Shown piece after piece: positions 17,620 through 27,354 of a DNA stretch of 64,000 bases. Location: assembly GCF_030818415.1 (NCBI RefSeq), contig NZ_JAUTAE010000001.1, positions 3,126,001 to 3,190,000 on the forward strand, read 5' to 3'. Numbering within the stretch: position 1 is the stretch's first letter; every line of letters begins with the position of its first letter. Under the pieces are notes generated by a model. The model had not been told where the DNA came from. It did no database searches and saw only the letters and a program-made list of their open reading frames with translations. The position numbers and the translations under genes are program-made. Origin of the DNA: Sphingomonas sp. SORGH_AS_0950. GTDB lineage: Bacteria; Pseudomonadota; Alphaproteobacteria; Sphingomonadales; Sphingomonadaceae.

Positions 17620-19362
17620 TCAGGCGACGAGGTGCAGCGGCGCCGACGGCCGGGCGCTGCGCGGCTCGGCCAGGCGGAAGCGGGCGATCGCCGCGTTCAG
17701 CTCCTCCGCCTCCTGCGCCAGGGTGCGCGCGGCGGCGGTCGCCTGTTCGACCATTGCGGCATTTTGCTGGGTGACGCCGTCCATCTCGGTCAGCGCAAGG
17801 TTGATCTGGCCCATGCTGCCCGCCTGATGCGCGGTGTCCTTGGCGATGCCGGTCATCAGCGCGCCGATCTCGCTTATGCCCTGATTGATCCGGGTCAGCG
17901 CGTCGCCGGTCTGGCCGACCAGGTCGACGCCGACGCGCACCTGATCCGCGCTGGCCAGGATCCGCGCCTTCACGTCGCGCGCGGCATCCGCCGAACGCTG
18001 TGCCAGCGCGCGCACCTCGGACGCGACGACCGCGAAGCCCTTGCCCGCATCGCCCGCCCGCGCGGCTTCGACCCCGGCGTTGAGCGCGAGCAGATTGGTC
18101 TGGAAGGCGATGCCGTCGATCACCCCGATGATCGTGGCGATCTCGGTCGAGGCGTGTTCGATGTCGCCCATCGCGGCGCGTGCGCGGTCGACCACCGCGC
18201 CGCCCTCGCGCGCTTCGCTGCGGGTCCGCTCGACCACCTGCGCGGCCCGGGCGGCACCGTCGGCGGCGTGGCGGACGGTGGCGGTGACCTCGTCCATCCC
18301 GGCGGCGGTTTCCTCCAGGCTGGCGGCCTGTTGCTCGGTCCGGCGGGACAGGTCGTCGGAGGCTTGGCGAATGTCGATCGCGCCCGCCCGGATGCCGTCC
18401 GCCGTGCCCGCCACCGCCGCCATGGCGGCCTGCAAGGCCAGCATCGCGCCGTTGAAATCGGCCTTCAGCCGCGCGAAGGGCGCCTCCAGCGGCGCGTCGA
18501 TCCGGGCGGTCAGGTCCCCCTTCGCCAGCGCGGACAGGCCCTGGCCGATGCTCGACACGATCAGGTCGGTCTGGCGCGCCTTGGCCGCCTCGGCCTCGGC
18601 CAGATGGTCGCGAAACGCCGCCATCGAGCGGGCCATCTCGCCCACCTCGTCCGCGCGCGATCCGTGCGGGATGGCGATGTCGGTCCGCCCGGCGGCCAGC
18701 GCCCCCATTGCGGCGCGCAGGTCGTGCAGCGGGCGCACCACCGTGCGCAGCGCGATGGTCAGCCCCATGGCCAGCCCGACCACCGCCAGCATCACGGTCG
18801 CGCCGATCAGGATCCAGCGACCCTGTTCGGCGGTCTCGGCGGCGCGGTCGTGAAGCGCGGCGACGTCCTCCTTCAGCGCGTCGATCCGGCTGTCGGCGAT
18901 CCTGGAGGCGCGCCGCTCTGCGGGGCGGACGCGCTGGCGGAAATGGGCCAGGCCGCCCGCCCGGTCGCCGCCATTGGCCAGCCGCCCGGCGATCGCCAGT
19001 TCGGCGCGCACCTGGTCCTGCGACGCCAGATACTCGGCCGACACCGATCCCGGCGGCGCGCGGCGCAGCGACGCCAGCTCGTCACCGAAGCTGGCCAGTC
19101 GCTTGATGAATTTGGTCAGGATCACCTGCCGCTCCGCCGGGTCCTCCTCCAGCGCCAGGTTGAGCGCATCGCGCTGCAACGACCGGCTGAGCGAGCGCAG
19201 TTCCGCCAGCCGGAACATCAGCGCGCCCGCATCGGTCGCGGCTTCATTGGCGGCGGCCACCCTCTGCGAGAGGTGAAGCGTCACCCCCGACAGGCTGGCG
19301 AGCAATATCACGGACACCAGGATCGGGGCGATCAGGCGGGCGGCGACACTTTTGATTTTCAT
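17620..19362 (-). CDS. methyl-accepting chemotaxis protein
   Basis: A 580-residue transmembrane chemoreceptor. TM1 lies near residues 8–28, a mostly helical periplasmic ligand region follows, TM2 is [19 protein letters not shown], then HAMP ([20 protein letters not shown]) and the coiled-coil signalling domain with the hairpin tip [20 protein letters not shown]. It ends in LHLVA with no CheR-binding pentapeptide. The ATG at 19362 lacks a clear ribosome binding site. No che genes are in the window, so it is an orphan receptor; the ligand is unknown. Confidence 0.92.
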   Translation of the reverse strand: MKIKSVAARLIAPILVSVILLASLSGVTLHLSQRVAAANEAATDAGALMFRLAELRSLSRSLQRDALNLALEEDPAERQVILTKFIKRLASFGDELASLRRAPPGSVSAEYLASQDQVRAELAIAGRLANGGDRAGGLAHFRQRVRPAERRASRIADSRIDALKEDVAALHDRAAETAEQGRWILIGATVMLAVVGLAMGLTIALRTVVRPLHDLRAAMGALAAGRTDIAIPHGSRADEVGEMARSMAAFRDHLAEAEAAKARQTDLIVSSIGQGLSALAKGDLTARIDAPLEAPFARLKADFNGAMLALQAAMAAVAGTADGIRAGAIDIRQASDDLSRRTEQQAASLEETAAGMDEVTATVRHAADGAARAAQVVERTRSEAREGGAVVDRARAAMGDIEHASTEIATIIGVIDGIAFQTNLLALNAGVEAARAGDAGKGFAVVASEVRALAQRSADAARDVKARILASADQVRVGVDLVGQTGDALTRINQGISEIGALMTGIAKDTAHQAGSMGQINLALTEMDGVTQQNAAMVEQATAAARTLAQEAEELNAAIARFRLAEPRSARPSAPLHLVA

Positions 19363-19466
19363 GACAATTTTGTGACAAAAGCCAATGGAAAGAATGACTT
19401 GCCATTGGTGTCGGCGGGTTGCCAAAATATTAACGTCGCCGCGTCACGGGCCCCCGGTCGGGATTT

Positions 19467-20195
19467 TTAGGCGGGGCGGTCGTGCTGCCCCAGTCCCAAC
19501 AGCGACTCGGCGATCCAGCGTCCCGGCTGGCGCATCGGGCGGACGGCCTGGACGACCAGGACGGTGCGGGTCCCGCCCGTCTCGTTCCACATTTCATGGA
19601 CATAGGTGTCGTCGAACACCAGGGTCTCGCCCTCGGCCCAACGGACGATGCGATCCTTCACCCGCATCCGCGCATCGCCGTCGCGCGGGACGGCGAGCCC
19701 CAGATGGCAGGTGATCAGCCCCTTGGTCGCGCCGCGCCGGGGCGGGACATGCGCACCGGGCGCGAGTCGGGCGATATGGGCTTCATGGAGCCCCGGAATC
19801 GCCGCGACGATCGCCGCCAGGCGCGGGCAGGCGCGCCAGTCCGCCCCGGCCGCCGGATCGGCGCGCACCTCGTCGCGGATCGCGGTCCACTGGCAACGGA
19901 GCCCCGCCGTCCAGCCGAAGTCGCGCACGTCGAGTACCGGATCATTGGCGACCAGCGAGGAGGCCGCGATCACCCGGTCGGGCAGGTGCCGCAACCGCGC
20001 GCCGATCGCCCGGCCGAGCGACGGCCGCGCCGCCGCGTCGGTCGGCGGGAACGGGGCGGGCTGGGGCGGGACCAGCGACAGGTCGGCCCTGGGGGCGGGG
20101 GCATCCGCGTCGCATGCGCCCGATTTATGCCATATTGCGCCCTGCGAAGGACGCTGGACTCCGGCATTCATCGACTTGGTCATCACGCGCTTCAT
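19467..20195 (-). CDS. aspartyl/asparaginyl beta-hydroxylase domain protein
   Basis: A 242-residue protein whose second half matches the Fe(II)/2-oxoglutarate Asp_Arg_Hydrox domain: RLAPGAHVPPRRGATKGLIT, the strand CHLGLAVP and FDDTYVHEMWNETGGTRTVL, which contains the distal His and the Arg expected to bind 2-oxoglutarate. The His usually seen at the first position is replaced by Pro-Pro-Arg here, so activity should be viewed with care. Bacterial members hydroxylate small molecules or lipids as well as proteins; the substrate is unknown. It is divergent from the M16 peptidase gene. Confidence 0.8.
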   Translation of the reverse strand: MKRVMTKSMNAGVQRPSQGAIWHKSGACDADAPAPRADLSLVPPQPAPFPPTDAAARPSLGRAIGARLRHLPDRVIAASSLVANDPVLDVRDFGWTAGLRCQWTAIRDEVRADPAAGADWRACPRLAAIVAAIPGLHEAHIARLAPGAHVPPRRGATKGLITCHLGLAVPRDGDARMRVKDRIVRWAEGETLVFDDTYVHEMWNETGGTRTVLVVQAVRPMRQPGRWIAESLLGLGQHDRPA

Positions 20196-20382
20196 ATCCC
20201 CGGCCTCGACGCCTGCACCGGGGACGTTGGCCGTCCTCCTGCCGCAAGGTCAGTGTCGCCGGACTAGCCCGCCTATGGGTCGAAATGATGGCGACGACCC
20301 GGCGGGGAGCGCCACGGGACGGGGGATTGGGGCGATTTGGGGGCGACTGGCGGTGGCGCGTTCGCCGCGATAAGAGGGGGGC

Positions 20383-23343
20383 ATGGCGTTCACGATCCGC
20401 GCGTTGCGCAGTCTTGCCCTGCCGGTCCTGATCGGGCTGGCCCTTCCCGTCATCGCCCAGGCCCCCCGGCCGGGCCCGACGGACCAGCGTTCGGTGCCGC
20501 AGGGGATGCCCGTCCCCGTCACGGTGGCGACCGCGCCCGCCGCGCCCGCCGAGCGCGATCCGCTCGCGCCGCTGCCGCCCATCCCCGGCGTCGACCAGAG
20601 CGCCTGGCTCTACAAGGGCTCCGACCTGCCGCAGGACAAGGCGTGGAAGTTCGGGCGGCTGGCCAATGGCCTGCGCTTCGCGGTCCGGCGCAACGGGGTG
20701 CCGCCGGGGCAGGTGGCGGTGCGGGTGCGGATCGATGCGGGGTCGCTCAACGAACGCGACCCGGAACGCGGCTTTGCCCATCTGATCGAGCATCTGTCGT
20801 TCCGCGGCTCGCAATATGTCCCCGACGGCGAGGCCAAGCGGATCTGGCAGCGGCTGGGCGCGACCTTCGGCTCGGACTCCAACGCCTCGACCACGCCGAC
20901 CCAGACCGTCTATCAGCTCGACCTGCCCGGCGCGACCGAAGCGGGGCTGGACGAGAGCCTGAAGATCCTGGCGGGCATGATGGCGGCCCCCTCGATCACC
21001 GCCCAATCGCTGAATGCCGAGCGGCCGGTGGTGCTGGCCGAGCGCCGCGAGCAGCCGGGGCCGCAGGTCCGCTATTCGGACAAGCTGCGCGAGACCTTCT
21101 TCGCCGGCCAGCCGCTCGCGGAGCGGTCGCCGATCGGGCAGCTCGCCACGCTGGAGGCGGCGACGCCGGAGAGCGTACGGGCGTTCCACGACCGATGGTA
21201 TCGGCCCGAGCGCGCGGTGGTCGTCATCTCGGGCGACATGGACCCGCTCGTCCTGGCGCAGCTGGTCACCAGGAATTTCGGCAGCTGGCAGGGCGTCGGC
21301 GCCAATCCGCCCGATCCCGATTTCGGCAGCCCCAGGGCCGATGCGCCGATGGCGGGCGCGCTGGTCGAACCCGCCCTGCCGCCGACCGTGGCGATGGGGG
21401 TGCTGCGCCCCTGGCAGTATCGCGACGACACCGCGATCTTCAACCAGAAGCGGATGGTCGACATGGTGGCCGCCCGCCTGATCAGCCGCCGGCTGGAAAA
21501 CCGGGCGCGGGCGGGGGGCAGCTTCCTGCAGGCCAGCGTCGCGCTCGACGACGTGTCCCGCTCGGCCAATATGACGACGGTGAACGTCGTGCCGCTCGGC
21601 GAGGATTGGGAGGCCGCGCTCAAGGACGTGCGCGCGGTCATCGCCGATGCGATGGCGACCGCGCCCACCCAGGCCGAGATCGACCGTGAACTCGCCGATT
21701 ACGACGCGATCCTGCGCACCGAGGTCGAGACCGCGCGGGTCGAGGCGGGGGCCAAGCAGGCCGACGACATGGTCGGCGCGCTCGACATTCGCGAGACCGT
21801 GACCGCGCCGGAGAGCAGCTATCAGATCTTGAAGCAGGCGGTGGCGGCGCGGATGTTCACGCCCGATACGGTGCTGGCGTCGACGCGCCGGATCTTCCAG
21901 GGGACCGCGACGCGCGCGCTGGTCAACACCCGCACCGCGCAAGCCGATGCGGTCGCCCGGCTGACCGCCGCGCTGAAGGCCGATGTCCGCCCGCTGGCCG
22001 AACAGCGCCGCCGACAGGGCACGATCAGCTTCGCCCAGTTGCCCAGGCTGGGCGCGCCGGGCAAGGTCGTGGCGCGCGAGAAGATCGATGCGCTGGGGCT
22101 GGAAAAGATCACCTTCGCCAATGGCGTGCGGCTGTTGCTGTTCGCGAATGACGGCGAGACGGCGCGCATCTATCTGCGCGTCCGGTTCGGGCGTGGCTAT
22201 GACGCGCTGCCCGCCAACCGCGAGAGCCCGGCCTGGGCGGCCGATCTGGCGCTGGTGGCGGGCGGGATCGGCAAGTTCGACCAGGGCGATCTCGACCGGC
22301 TGACCGCCGGGCGGCGCATGGGGATGGACTTTGGGATCGAGGACGATGCCTTTGCCTTCAACGCGCTGAGTTCGCCCGACGATTATGCCGACAATCTGAA
22401 GCTGATGGCGGCCAAGCTGATCGCGCCGCGCTGGGACGCCGCGCCGGTCAACCGGGCCAAGGCGGCGATGCTGGCGGGGTATGACGGGCTCGACGCCTCG
22501 CCCGACAGCGTGCTGGGCCGCGATCTGGAGCGGTTGCTGCGCGACGGCGATCCGCGCTGGGGCACCCCGCCGCGCGAGGCGGTGGCGGCGGTCACCCCCG
22601 CGTCGTTCAAGGCGCTGTGGGCGCCCTTGCTCGCCTCGGGCCCGATCGAGGTGTCGGTGTTCGGCGACGTGAAGGCGGACGAGGCGATCAAGGCGGTGGC
22701 CGAGAGCCTGGGCGCGATCCCCGCGCGCAAGGTCGATGGGTCGCCCGCGCCCCCGGTCCGCTTCCCCGCGCATGTCGCCACGCCGATCGTGCGCACCCAT
22801 GGCGGCCCCGCCGACCAGGCGGCGGCGGTGATCGCCTGGCCGACCGGCGGCGGGGCGGGGGACGACCGGATCCGCAACCGGCTGGACGTGCTGGCGCAGG
22901 TCTTTTCGGACCGGCTGTTCGACCGGCTCCGTTCGCAGGCCGGGGCCAGCTACAGCCCGCAGGTCGGCAGCCAGTGGCCGCTCGGCCTGCCCGGCGGCGG
23001 GCGGATGATCGCGATCGGCATGGTCGCCCCCGACAAGGTCGACTTCTTCCTGTCGACCGCGCGCGCCATCGCCACCGACCTTGCCGCGCATCCGATCGAT
23101 GCCGACGAGTTGCAGCGGATCAAGCGCCCGATGGCGCAGCGGCTGATGCGGATGTCGTCGGGCAACCAGTTCTGGATGCAGCGGCTGGCGGGCGCCTCCT
23201 ACGACTCCCGCCGGATCGAGGCGACCCAGCGGCTGGCGAAGGATTTCGTTTCGATCGGCCCCGCCGACATCCAGGCGGTGGCGGCGAAATATCTGCGGCC
23301 CGACACCGACTGGACGCTGAAGGTCGTGCCGCGTCAAAAGTAA
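20383..23343 (+). CDS. M16 family zinc metallopeptidase, two-domain, secreted
   Basis: A 986-residue insulinase/pitrilysin-type peptidase with a signal peptide (LALPVLIGLALPVIAQA), so probably periplasmic. The inverted zinc motif H-x-x-E-H is in GFAHLIEHLSFRGS near residue 133, completing the first catalytic half (about 60–500). The second half (about 540–980, with ANGVRLLLFANDGETARIYL and RLRSQAGASYSPQVGSQWPL) is the non-catalytic partner domain. Both halves close around small peptides. It starts on the plus strand opposite the hydroxylase gene and ends before a family B repeat. Confidence 0.92.
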   Translation: MAFTIRALRSLALPVLIGLALPVIAQAPRPGPTDQRSVPQGMPVPVTVATAPAAPAERDPLAPLPPIPGVDQSAWLYKGSDLPQDKAWKFGRLANGLRFAVRRNGVPPGQVAVRVRIDAGSLNERDPERGFAHLIEHLSFRGSQYVPDGEAKRIWQRLGATFGSDSNASTTPTQTVYQLDLPGATEAGLDESLKILAGMMAAPSITAQSLNAERPVVLAERREQPGPQVRYSDKLRETFFAGQPLAERSPIGQLATLEAATPESVRAFHDRWYRPERAVVVISGDMDPLVLAQLVTRNFGSWQGVGANPPDPDFGSPRADAPMAGALVEPALPPTVAMGVLRPWQYRDDTAIFNQKRMVDMVAARLISRRLENRARAGGSFLQASVALDDVSRSANMTTVNVVPLGEDWEAALKDVRAVIADAMATAPTQAEIDRELADYDAILRTEVETARVEAGAKQADDMVGALDIRETVTAPESSYQILKQAVAARMFTPDTVLASTRRIFQGTATRALVNTRTAQADAVARLTAALKADVRPLAEQRRRQGTISFAQLPRLGAPGKVVAREKIDALGLEKITFANGVRLLLFANDGETARIYLRVRFGRGYDALPANRESPAWAADLALVAGGIGKFDQGDLDRLTAGRRMGMDFGIEDDAFAFNALSSPDDYADNLKLMAAKLIAPRWDAAPVNRAKAAMLAGYDGLDASPDSVLGRDLERLLRDGDPRWGTPPREAVAAVTPASFKALWAPLLASGPIEVSVFGDVKADEAIKAVAESLGAIPARKVDGSPAPPVRFPAHVATPIVRTHGGPADQAAAVIAWPTGGGAGDDRIRNRLDVLAQVFSDRLFDRLRSQAGASYSPQVGSQWPLGLPGGGRMIAIGMVAPDKVDFFLSTARAIATDLAAHPIDADELQRIKRPMAQRLMRMSSGNQFWMQRLAGASYDSRRIEATQRLAKDFVSIGPADIQAVAAKYLRPDTDWTLKVVPRQK

Positions 23344-23346
23344 ATT

Positions 23347-23460
23347 CCTGCCCCTGCAAGGGGACGGGGACCATGCGCAGCATGGTGGAGGGGTATCCTC
23401 GCTGGCCGTGACACCCCTCCGTCAGCCCTTTGGGCTGACACCTCCCCTTGCAGGGGAGGA
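23347..23460. repeat. paired inverted repeat, family B (copy 1)
   Basis: Arms of the type CCCTGCAAGGGGA…GGAGGGGT face ACACCCCTCC…CCTCCCCTTGCAGGGGAGG, with a palindromic GTCAGCCC-TTT-GGGCTGAC hairpin inside. It lies between the M16 peptidase and typA and may act as a terminator. A related copy follows fabI at 36518. Confidence 0.7.
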
Positions 23461-23591
23461 ACTTGTTCGCATGGGCGTCGTTTTGCCCGCCTATAGCCTT
23501 TGTGCGCTGCAAAATCCGCGCTGCCCTTTCGCTTTGCGCAGCTTTCGGCTATGGCGCGCGGCGACATACCCTCCGAACAAGAGAAACCTGC

Positions 23592-25433
23592 ATGAGCCTC
23601 CGCAACGTGGCGATCATCGCGCACGTCGACCATGGCAAGACGACCCTGGTCGATCAGCTGTTCCGCCAGTCGGGCACCTTCCGTGACAACCAGCGCGTGG
23701 AAGAGCGCGCGATGGACTCCAACGACCTGGAAAAGGAGCGCGGGATCACCATTCTCGCCAAGCCGACCTCGGTCGACTGGACTCCCCCGGGCAGCGACGA
23801 GTCGATCCGCATCAACATCGTCGACACCCCCGGCCACGCCGACTTCGGCGGCGAGGTGGAGCGCATCCTGTCGATGGTCGACGGCGTCGTCCTGCTGGTC
23901 GACTCGTCGGAAGGCGCGATGCCGCAGACGAAGTTCGTGACCGGCAAGGCGCTGGCGCTGGGCCTGAAGCCCATCGTCGTCGTCAACAAGGTCGACCGCG
24001 CCGACGCGCGTATCCAGGAAGTGCTGGACGAAGTGTTCGACCTGTTCGTCTCGCTCGACGCGAATGACGAGCAGCTGGACTTCCCCGTCCTCTATGCCTC
24101 GGGCCGCAACGGCTATGCCTCGACCGACATGGACGCGCGCGAAGGCACGCTGATCCCGATGTTCGAGACGATCGTGAACCACGTCCCCGCGCCGAAGGTC
24201 GAGGTCGAGGACGTGCCCTTCACCTTCCTGGTGACGCTGCTCGACCGCGACAACTTCCTGGGTCGCATCCTGACCGGCCGCGTCAATTCAGGCACGGTCA
24301 AGCTGAACCAGGCGATCCACGCGCTCGACGCCGAGGGCAATGTGATCGAAACCGGCCGCGCGTCGAAGATCCTGTCGTTCCGCGGCCTGGACCGCGTGCC
24401 GGTCGAGGAAGCCAAGGCGGGCGACATCATCTCGCTGGCCGGTCTGGCGGTCGCCACCGTGGCGAACACCATCGCCGACACCTCGGTCACCGTGCCGCTT
24501 CAGGCGCAGCCGATCGATCCGCCGACGCTGTCGATGCGTTTCGCGGTCAACGACTCGCCGATGGCGGGCCGTGAGGGCACCAAGGTCACCAGCCGCATGA
24601 TCCGCGACCGCCTGATGCGCGAAGCGGAATCGAACGTCGCGGTGAAGGTCACCGAGAGCGACGACCGCGACAGCTTCGAGGTTGCCGGTCGCGGCGAACT
24701 CCAGCTGGGCGTTCTGATCGAGACGATGCGCCGCGAAGGCTTCGAGCTGGGCATCAGCCGCCCGCGCGTGCTGTTCGGCGAGGACGAGGACGGCAAGAAG
24801 ACCGAGCCGTACGAAACCGTCATCATCGACGTGGACGAGGAATATTCGGGCACGGTCGTCGAGAAGATGAACCTGCGCAAGGCCGAGATGACCGACATGC
24901 GTCCCTCGGGCGGCGGCAAGACCCGCATCACCTTCTCCGCGCCGTCGCGTGGCATGATCGGCTATCACGGCGAGTTCCTGTCGGACACGCGCGGCACCGG
25001 CATCATGAACCGCCTGTTCGAGAAGTACGGCCCCCACAAGGGCAAGATCGAGGGTCGCAAGAACGGCGTCCTGATCTCGAACGGCGCGGGCGAAGCGCAG
25101 GGCTATGCGCTGGGTCCGCTCGAAGAGCGCGGCATCCTGTTCGTCGGCCATGGCGAAGCGCTGTACGAAGGCATGATCATCGGCGAGAACGCCAAGACGG
25201 ATGACCTCGAGGTCAACCCGATGAAGGCGAAGCAGCTGACCAACTTCCGCGCGTCGGGCGGCAAGGATGACGCCATCCGCCTGACCCCGCCGAAGAAGAT
25301 GACGCTGGAACAGGCCATCGCCTATATCGACGACGATGAAATGGTCGAAGTGACCCCGAAGTCGATCCGTCTGCGCAAGCGCTTCCTGGACCCCAACGAG
25401 CGCAAGCGCGCCGCGCGCTCGAAGGCGGCGTAA
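23592..25433 (+). CDS. typA: ribosome-associated translational GTPase TypA/BipA
   Basis: A 613-residue GTPase that helps 50S assembly and stress adaptation. The G domain (residues about 3–200) has P-loop AHVDHGKTTL, switch region RGITILAKPTS, DTPGHADFGGE and NKVDR. EF-G-like domains follow, with EYSGTVVEKMNLRKAEM of domain V and the TypA-specific C-terminal domain (ANAKTDD-like GENAKTDDLEVNPMKAKQLT). The ATG at 23592 gives the canonical MSLRNVAIIAHVDHGKTT start. A clear intrinsic terminator follows. Confidence 0.97.
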   Translation: MSLRNVAIIAHVDHGKTTLVDQLFRQSGTFRDNQRVEERAMDSNDLEKERGITILAKPTSVDWTPPGSDESIRINIVDTPGHADFGGEVERILSMVDGVVLLVDSSEGAMPQTKFVTGKALALGLKPIVVVNKVDRADARIQEVLDEVFDLFVSLDANDEQLDFPVLYASGRNGYASTDMDAREGTLIPMFETIVNHVPAPKVEVEDVPFTFLVTLLDRDNFLGRILTGRVNSGTVKLNQAIHALDAEGNVIETGRASKILSFRGLDRVPVEEAKAGDIISLAGLAVATVANTIADTSVTVPLQAQPIDPPTLSMRFAVNDSPMAGREGTKVTSRMIRDRLMREAESNVAVKVTESDDRDSFEVAGRGELQLGVLIETMRREGFELGISRPRVLFGEDEDGKKTEPYETVIIDVDEEYSGTVVEKMNLRKAEMTDMRPSGGGKTRITFSAPSRGMIGYHGEFLSDTRGTGIMNRLFEKYGPHKGKIEGRKNGVLISNGAGEAQGYALGPLEERGILFVGHGEALYEGMIIGENAKTDDLEVNPMKAKQLTNFRASGGKDDAIRLTPPKKMTLEQAIAYIDDDEMVEVTPKSIRLRKRFLDPNERKRAARSKAA

Positions 25434-25453
25434 CAGCCAGCCTGTCGGAAAGG

Positions 25454-25486
25454 GGGTCGGACGGAAACGTCCGGCCCTTTTTCTTT
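25454..25486 (+). terminator. intrinsic terminator of typA
   Basis: A 10-bp stem (GGGTCGGACG / CGTCCGGCCC, one G·T pair) with a GAAA tetraloop is followed by TTTTTCTTT, 20 bases after the typA stop. Confidence 0.92.
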
Positions 25487-25623
25487 GGGGGCGGCGGCCT
25501 GTCCAGAGGAAGGACGCGGCGGCCTTCAATCACGCCTCCGATCACCGACTGCGAACAAGTTTGTTGGCGCGATAGTGTTTATCCCGATACATGGATCGTC
25601 ATAGAGAGACGGGGAGGGGTGTC

Positions 25624-25716
25624 ATGGCACTGGCCATTGAAATCGGTGTGAGCTGGATAGTGGGTTCGGTCGTGTTTGGCTGCGCGATCGCCCGGATGAT
25701 TCCGACGACTCGCTGA
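25624..25716 (+). CDS. 30-residue single-span membrane peptide (hypothetical)
   Basis: A tiny open frame too short for usual gene calling. The product begins MALAIEIGVSWIVGSVVFGC and ends AIARMIPTTR: one hydrophobic stretch with a basic tail, typical of a small inner-membrane protein. It has a strong ribosome binding site (GGGAGGGG ending four bases before the ATG) and is followed closely by a GC-rich hairpin. It is a self-contained unit after the typA terminator. No homologue is known to me; translation is inferred. Confidence 0.5.
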   Translation: MALAIEIGVSWIVGSVVFGCAIARMIPTTR

Positions 25717-25720
25717 CGCG

Positions 25721-25743
25721 CGGGCGGCGTTTTCCGCCGCCCG
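25721..25743 (+). terminator. hairpin after the small membrane peptide gene
   Basis: CGGGCGGCG and CGCCGCCCG form a perfect 9-bp stem around a TTTTC loop, four bases after the stop codon. There is no downstream T run, so termination strength is uncertain. Confidence 0.4.
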
Positions 25744-25797
25744 GCTCGGTCATGAGCGGGGGCTGATGATCGGCGGGTGAGGACGGCCCGAATGGGC

Positions 25798-26298
25798 TCA
25801 GCGGCTGCCCGAGCGGGTGGCGGGCGCACATTCGACCAGATCGAAGAATTGCGTGGCCGCCCGATCGCGCTGGCCCGTATCGCCATGCCACGCCGCATCG
25901 CGCAGATCGGTAAGCAGGATGTGCGCGGGTGCCGGTCCGCCGCGCCGTGGCACCGATTCGATGACATCATAGGCGGCGGTCGTTCCGACATAGGCCATGT
26001 CGCCCAGCGGCCGGGGCCCGCCATCGGGAGAGGGCGGGTGCCAGCCGGGCCGGGTCACGTCGGTCGTGGAGGCCAGATGCTGGCGGCCATCGGTGCCGCC
26101 GTTCCAGGGCAGCCACCAGAGGCGCCGCCCGCTATCGCCGAAGCGAATGGCCATGGCGACCCCGGCGGGCCATTCCGGGCCGCTATCGACCGGACGGAAC
26201 GCGGCGGTCACGCTCGGCTGATGGCGCAGCACGTAGCGGGCATTCTCGACCCGGCAATGATCCGCAGCGACGAAAGCGAAAAAGGCCAGCGCAAGCAT
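25798..26298 (-). CDS. secreted hypothetical protein
   Basis: A 166-residue protein that I cannot place in a family. MLALAFFAFVAADHCR looks like a short signal peptide. The mature part is rich in Gly, Pro and Trp (for example RFGDSGRRLWWLPWNGG) with no repeat and a few cysteines near both ends (HCRVE, VECAP) that could pair. Codon use fits the local genome, supporting a real gene. It lies downstream of, and on the same strand as, the LOG gene but separated from it by a terminator, so it is probably transcribed alone. Confidence 0.6.
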   Translation of the reverse strand: MLALAFFAFVAADHCRVENARYVLRHQPSVTAAFRPVDSGPEWPAGVAMAIRFGDSGRRLWWLPWNGGTDGRQHLASTTDVTRPGWHPPSPDGGPRPLGDMAYVGTTAAYDVIESVPRRGGPAPAHILLTDLRDAAWHGDTGQRDRAATQFFDLVECAPATRSGSR

Positions 26299-26373
26299 CG
26301 ACGATCATCCCAAGAGGTGCCGCGATCATGCGCGACGCCGTGGGCGAAGACAATCGATTCGCGTCGCCAACGA

Positions 26374-26405
26374 CAAAGCCCGCCTTCTGGCGAAGACGGG
26401 CTTTG
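26374..26405 (-). terminator. terminator-like hairpin after the LOG-family gene
   Basis: CAAAGCCCGCCTTC and GAAGACGGGCTTTG pair over 14 bp with one mismatch around a TGGC loop, 29 bases beyond the LOG-family stop. The AT ends of the stem are typical of terminators although the minus-strand tail is only moderately T-rich. Confidence 0.6.
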
Positions 26406-26433
26406 GGAACCGCTTTTGTCGGGTTGCCGGGGT

Positions 26434-27321
26434 TCAGCCCCGCTCGGCTTCCTTGCGGGCGCGCTCCTCATAGAAGTTGCGCACCACGTCCCAGGCTTCC
26501 TCGGCGGTCTCGACATAGGTGAAGATGCCAAGGTCGCGCTCGGACACCACGCCCTCCTCGACCAGCGCCTCGAAATTGACGACGCGCTCCCAGAAGGCCC
26601 GGCCGAACAGCAGCACGGGAATGGGCTGGATCTTGCCGGTCTGGATCAGCGTCAGCAGCTCGAACAGCTCGTCGAACGTGCCGAACCCACCCGGAAAGGC
26701 CGCCAGCGCGCGCGCATGGAGCAGGAAGTGCATCTTGCGCAGCGCGAAATAGTGGAACTGCAGGCTCAGCGACGGCGTGACGTAAGGGTTGGGCGCCTGC
26801 TCGTGCGGCAGGACGATGTTCAGACCCACCGACTCGGCACCGACGTCATGCGCGCCGCGATTGGCCGCCTCCATGATCGACGGACCGCCGCCCGAGCAGA
26901 CGACGAACTGCCGCATGCCGCGATCGTCGCGCGGCAGGCGGCTGGTGATCTGCGCCAGCTCGCGCGCGATGTCGTAATATTTGCTCTTGGCGACGAGATT
27001 CTCGGCGATCTTGCGCGATTTGTCGTCATGCGCCAGCTCGAGCATCGCCTGCGCCTTGGCGGGCTCGGGGATGCGCGCCGAGCCGTAGAAGACGAAGGTC
27101 GAGGCGATCTTGGCCTCTTCGAGCAGCAGCTGCGCCTTCAGCAATTCCAGCTGGAAACGGACGGGGCGAAGGTCTTCGCGCAGCAGGAAGTCCATGTCCT
27201 GAAAGGCCAGCGTATAGGCCGGGCTTTCGGTCTGCGGCGTCGAGACGATCGTCTTGGCGCTTTCGGCGTCCTGGCTGGCATTGGGGAAGACGCGGTTCGG
27301 TACTTGGGTCTTATCGGTCAT
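26434..27321 (-). CDS. LOG family (TIGR00730) nucleotide phosphoribohydrolase-like protein
   Basis: A 295-residue protein with the LOG fold. The signatures are SGGGPSIMEAANRGAHD and PGGFGTFDELFELLTLIQTG, the second being the PGGxGTxxE catalytic/phosphate motif. LOG enzymes release the base from nucleoside monophosphates such as cytokinin riboside phosphates; bacterial members also act on AMP-like nucleotides. The N-terminal 80 residues are an extension found in the longer bacterial branch. The gene is preceded by the extensin-like gene on the same strand. Confidence 0.88.
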   Translation of the reverse strand: MTDKTQVPNRVFPNASQDAESAKTIVSTPQTESPAYTLAFQDMDFLLREDLRPVRFQLELLKAQLLLEEAKIASTFVFYGSARIPEPAKAQAMLELAHDDKSRKIAENLVAKSKYYDIARELAQITSRLPRDDRGMRQFVVCSGGGPSIMEAANRGAHDVGAESVGLNIVLPHEQAPNPYVTPSLSLQFHYFALRKMHFLLHARALAAFPGGFGTFDELFELLTLIQTGKIQPIPVLLFGRAFWERVVNFEALVEEGVVSERDLGIFTYVETAEEAWDVVRNFYEERARKEAERG

Positions 27322-27354
27322 TTCGGATGATGTAGGGGATCGCCGGGGCCGATG

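Noticed and set aside
16984-19470. 828-codon plus-strand frame across nfu and the chemoreceptor gene
   Set aside because: It crosses two real minus-strand genes and has no recognisable domain.
20125-23337. Open frame of about 1070 codons on the minus strand opposite the M16 peptidase gene
   Set aside because: Antisense shadow with typical Arg/His/Gly-rich composition; the plus-strand frame has signal peptide and zinc motif.
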